From Holosporaceae bacterium (lineage in GTDB: Bacteria > Pseudomonadota > Alphaproteobacteria > UBA3830), in contig JAIRZM010000001.1 of NCBI GenBank assembly GCA_031267235.1, positions 31,512 to 95,511 of the forward strand: 64,000 bases of DNA, read 5' to 3'. Positions 62,578 to 64,000 of the stretch are shown piece after piece (the stretch's first letter is position 1; each line of letters starts with the position of its first letter). The notes under the pieces were generated by a model that saw nothing but the letters and a program-made list of their open reading frames with translations, made no database searches and was not told where the DNA came from. The position numbers and the translations under genes were made by a program.

Positions 62578-63723
62578 ATGAGGAAAAAAATTTATTCTAT
62601 ACTGAGTGTGGCCATGTTGGCGGCGCCGGAATACTGCTGCTGCGCAACAAGCGCTGGCGGCATTTTGGATAGCATAGTTGGCAGAATAACTACTTTTGCA
62701 AACTCTTCAACTGCAAACTCTATTAAAAGCTCTAACCTCTTTAAAACGGCAACATCTGTTGGGCAAAATATTACCAATTCACTTGTATCCCGCGGGAAAG
62801 ATGAAATATTGGTGCAGTCAGTTAAAAAACTGCACATGCTGGATGGTGCTGAGGACAGCTGCACAGAGCTGGCGAATGCGCTGAATACCGAGATTCAACG
62901 ACTGAATGAACTCATAGTGAAAATAGATCAAGAGCCATCGCAGGCAGGGGCAGCGCTTGCGGAGAGAAATATAAAACTCGGGACCATAGACGGCCAATTA
63001 AATGCACTCTATCAGGAATTACAAACTACCACTGATGTTAACCGGAAAATTGAACTTAATACCGGCTCCTATCAACTAACGCAGCAAAAAAATCAGCTCA
63101 TTTACGAGATAGATGTGCTCACAAAGCGCAGCACCGAATTAACTGAACGGCAGGCAGAGATTCTGGAGTTTCGTAAGCAGTATGTTATGGCCCAGCAAAC
63201 CTATATTAATGTGCTACCCATAGTGCTACAATTCAAGCAAAATATAACGCAAACTAAGTCAATTTTGGATACAGATAATGGAACAAACAATACGTCCCAG
63301 TACTTAAAGATGCTAGGAGATTCGATTCCGGGCTACACTAAATCCATAATTGAAAATATAACAAATGCCCAGAACCTCATGATCGGCACACCCGGAGGCA
63401 CTACACTCAATCAAGCCTATTCGCCTCAACAGCAAAATTACGATCAATACTATAATATTTCGCAGACAAATGCCGGTCTTGGAGCCAATCCAGAAAACTT
63501 CAATTCCATAATGCAGTATACAACTACCGCATACCAAGCTGTAGCCAATTTAAATGTAACAAAAGAGAATTTCAGCTCCACCATCAAGTCCCTAGAGGAT
63601 CATTTGGTCAACTTGCTGAAAACGCAGGGAGAACAGCTTCAGAAAACAATTTCAAACGCGCAAATACCGATTGGCTACAACAATTCACAAGCGACGCAAA
63701 GCCAAGGTTCGGTTGCAAATTAG
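62578..63723 (+). CDS. Secreted coiled-coil protein of unknown function
   Basis: Signal-like MRKKIYSILSVAMLAAPEYCCCA; long Gln/Asn-rich helical segment (ELVIKIDQEPSQ...TKRSTELTERQAEILEFRKQYVMAQQTYINVLPIV). Confidence 0.75.
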   Translation: MRKKIYSILSVAMLAAPEYCCCATSAGGILDSIVGRITTFANSSTANSIKSSNLFKTATSVGQNITNSLVSRGKDEILVQSVKKLHMLDGAEDSCTELANALNTEIQRLNELIVKIDQEPSQAGAALAERNIKLGTIDGQLNALYQELQTTTDVNRKIELNTGSYQLTQQKNQLIYEIDVLTKRSTELTERQAEILEFRKQYVMAQQTYINVLPIVLQFKQNITQTKSILDTDNGTNNTSQYLKMLGDSIPGYTKSIIENITNAQNLMIGTPGGTTLNQAYSPQQQNYDQYYNISQTNAGLGANPENFNSIMQYTTTAYQAVANLNVTKENFSSTIKSLEDHLVNLLKTQGEQLQKTISNAQIPIGYNNSQATQSQGSVAN

Positions 63724-63967
63724 GAGACAACTGCCTGCTGGAATATTTTTGATAAGAACGAGTTGGAGTGCAGCTCGGAACCACAGCAACCATGTCCGTT
63801 AATTGGGGTTTGCGATTTTTCATCCCTCGAGTTCGAGGAGCTCCGGAGGGCAAAAAATTATAAACGAACATGGTTAGTGTAATTTCTGGGCGAAAGAAAA
63901 TGCGACCCGTCACTACCCAATTATATGCACTATTATAACAGGCTTTTTGCCTCTGGCGTTTAGGAAG

Positions 63968-64000
63968 ATGGTGCGAATTAGTTTTTCTATCAGCGATTTT
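63968..64000 (+). CDS. Possible start of a CDS running off the right edge
   Basis: SD-like aggaag before ATG 63968 (MVRISFSISDF...). Confidence 0.25.
   Translation, partial: MVRISFSISDF

Noticed and set aside
63608-63913. 101-aa minus-strand ORF
   Set aside because: Mostly antisense to the secreted protein and its in-frame extension; no family recognised.

Overview
The window looks like a contiguous stretch of an AT-rich alphaproteobacterial chromosome. It is probably from a host-associated or intracellular lineage (Rickettsiales/Holosporales-like), but that placement is inference. Most of it is housekeeping: rho, accD, ihfA/ihfB-like genes, tgt, tamA/tamB-like genes, fabI-fabH-plsX-rpmF, murJ, xseA, rplI, infA, a family-4-like UDG, class-I lysS, htrA-hflC-hflK, hemY-like, gatB/gatA, pnp-rpsO-truB, rpsR-rpsF, ppiD-like, tpiA, rpmG, nadK, iscS-iscU-iscA-hscB-hscA, ligA, an AsmA-like protein, MFS, tsaB, rnd, an M23 peptidase, a phasin and rpmB. 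There are two tRNAs: Lys(CTT) and Arg(CCT). The parts that deserve a second look are: (1) a free-standing GTA/prophage-type terminase beside tRNA-Lys with unannotated small ORFs; (2) a 47-bp palindromic element flanked by a perfect 8-bp direct repeat; (3) a compact cupin + eukaryotic-type phosphomannomutase + nucleotidyltransferase cassette; (4) a queuosine-precursor transporter overlapping a TGT with a eukaryote-like substrate-pocket glycine; (5) three tandem M16-like genes of which only the first keeps HxxEH; (6) a family-4-like UDG lacking the Fe-S cysteines; (7) an isc operon without iscR but with a palindrome just downstream of its predicted -10 box; (8) two secreted proteins of unknown function, one with an open in-frame Cys-rich extension after its TAG stop; and (9) a transposase remnant. 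No CRISPR array, rRNA operon or complete mobile element was seen. Family assignments come from reading motifs by eye; no database search was run.
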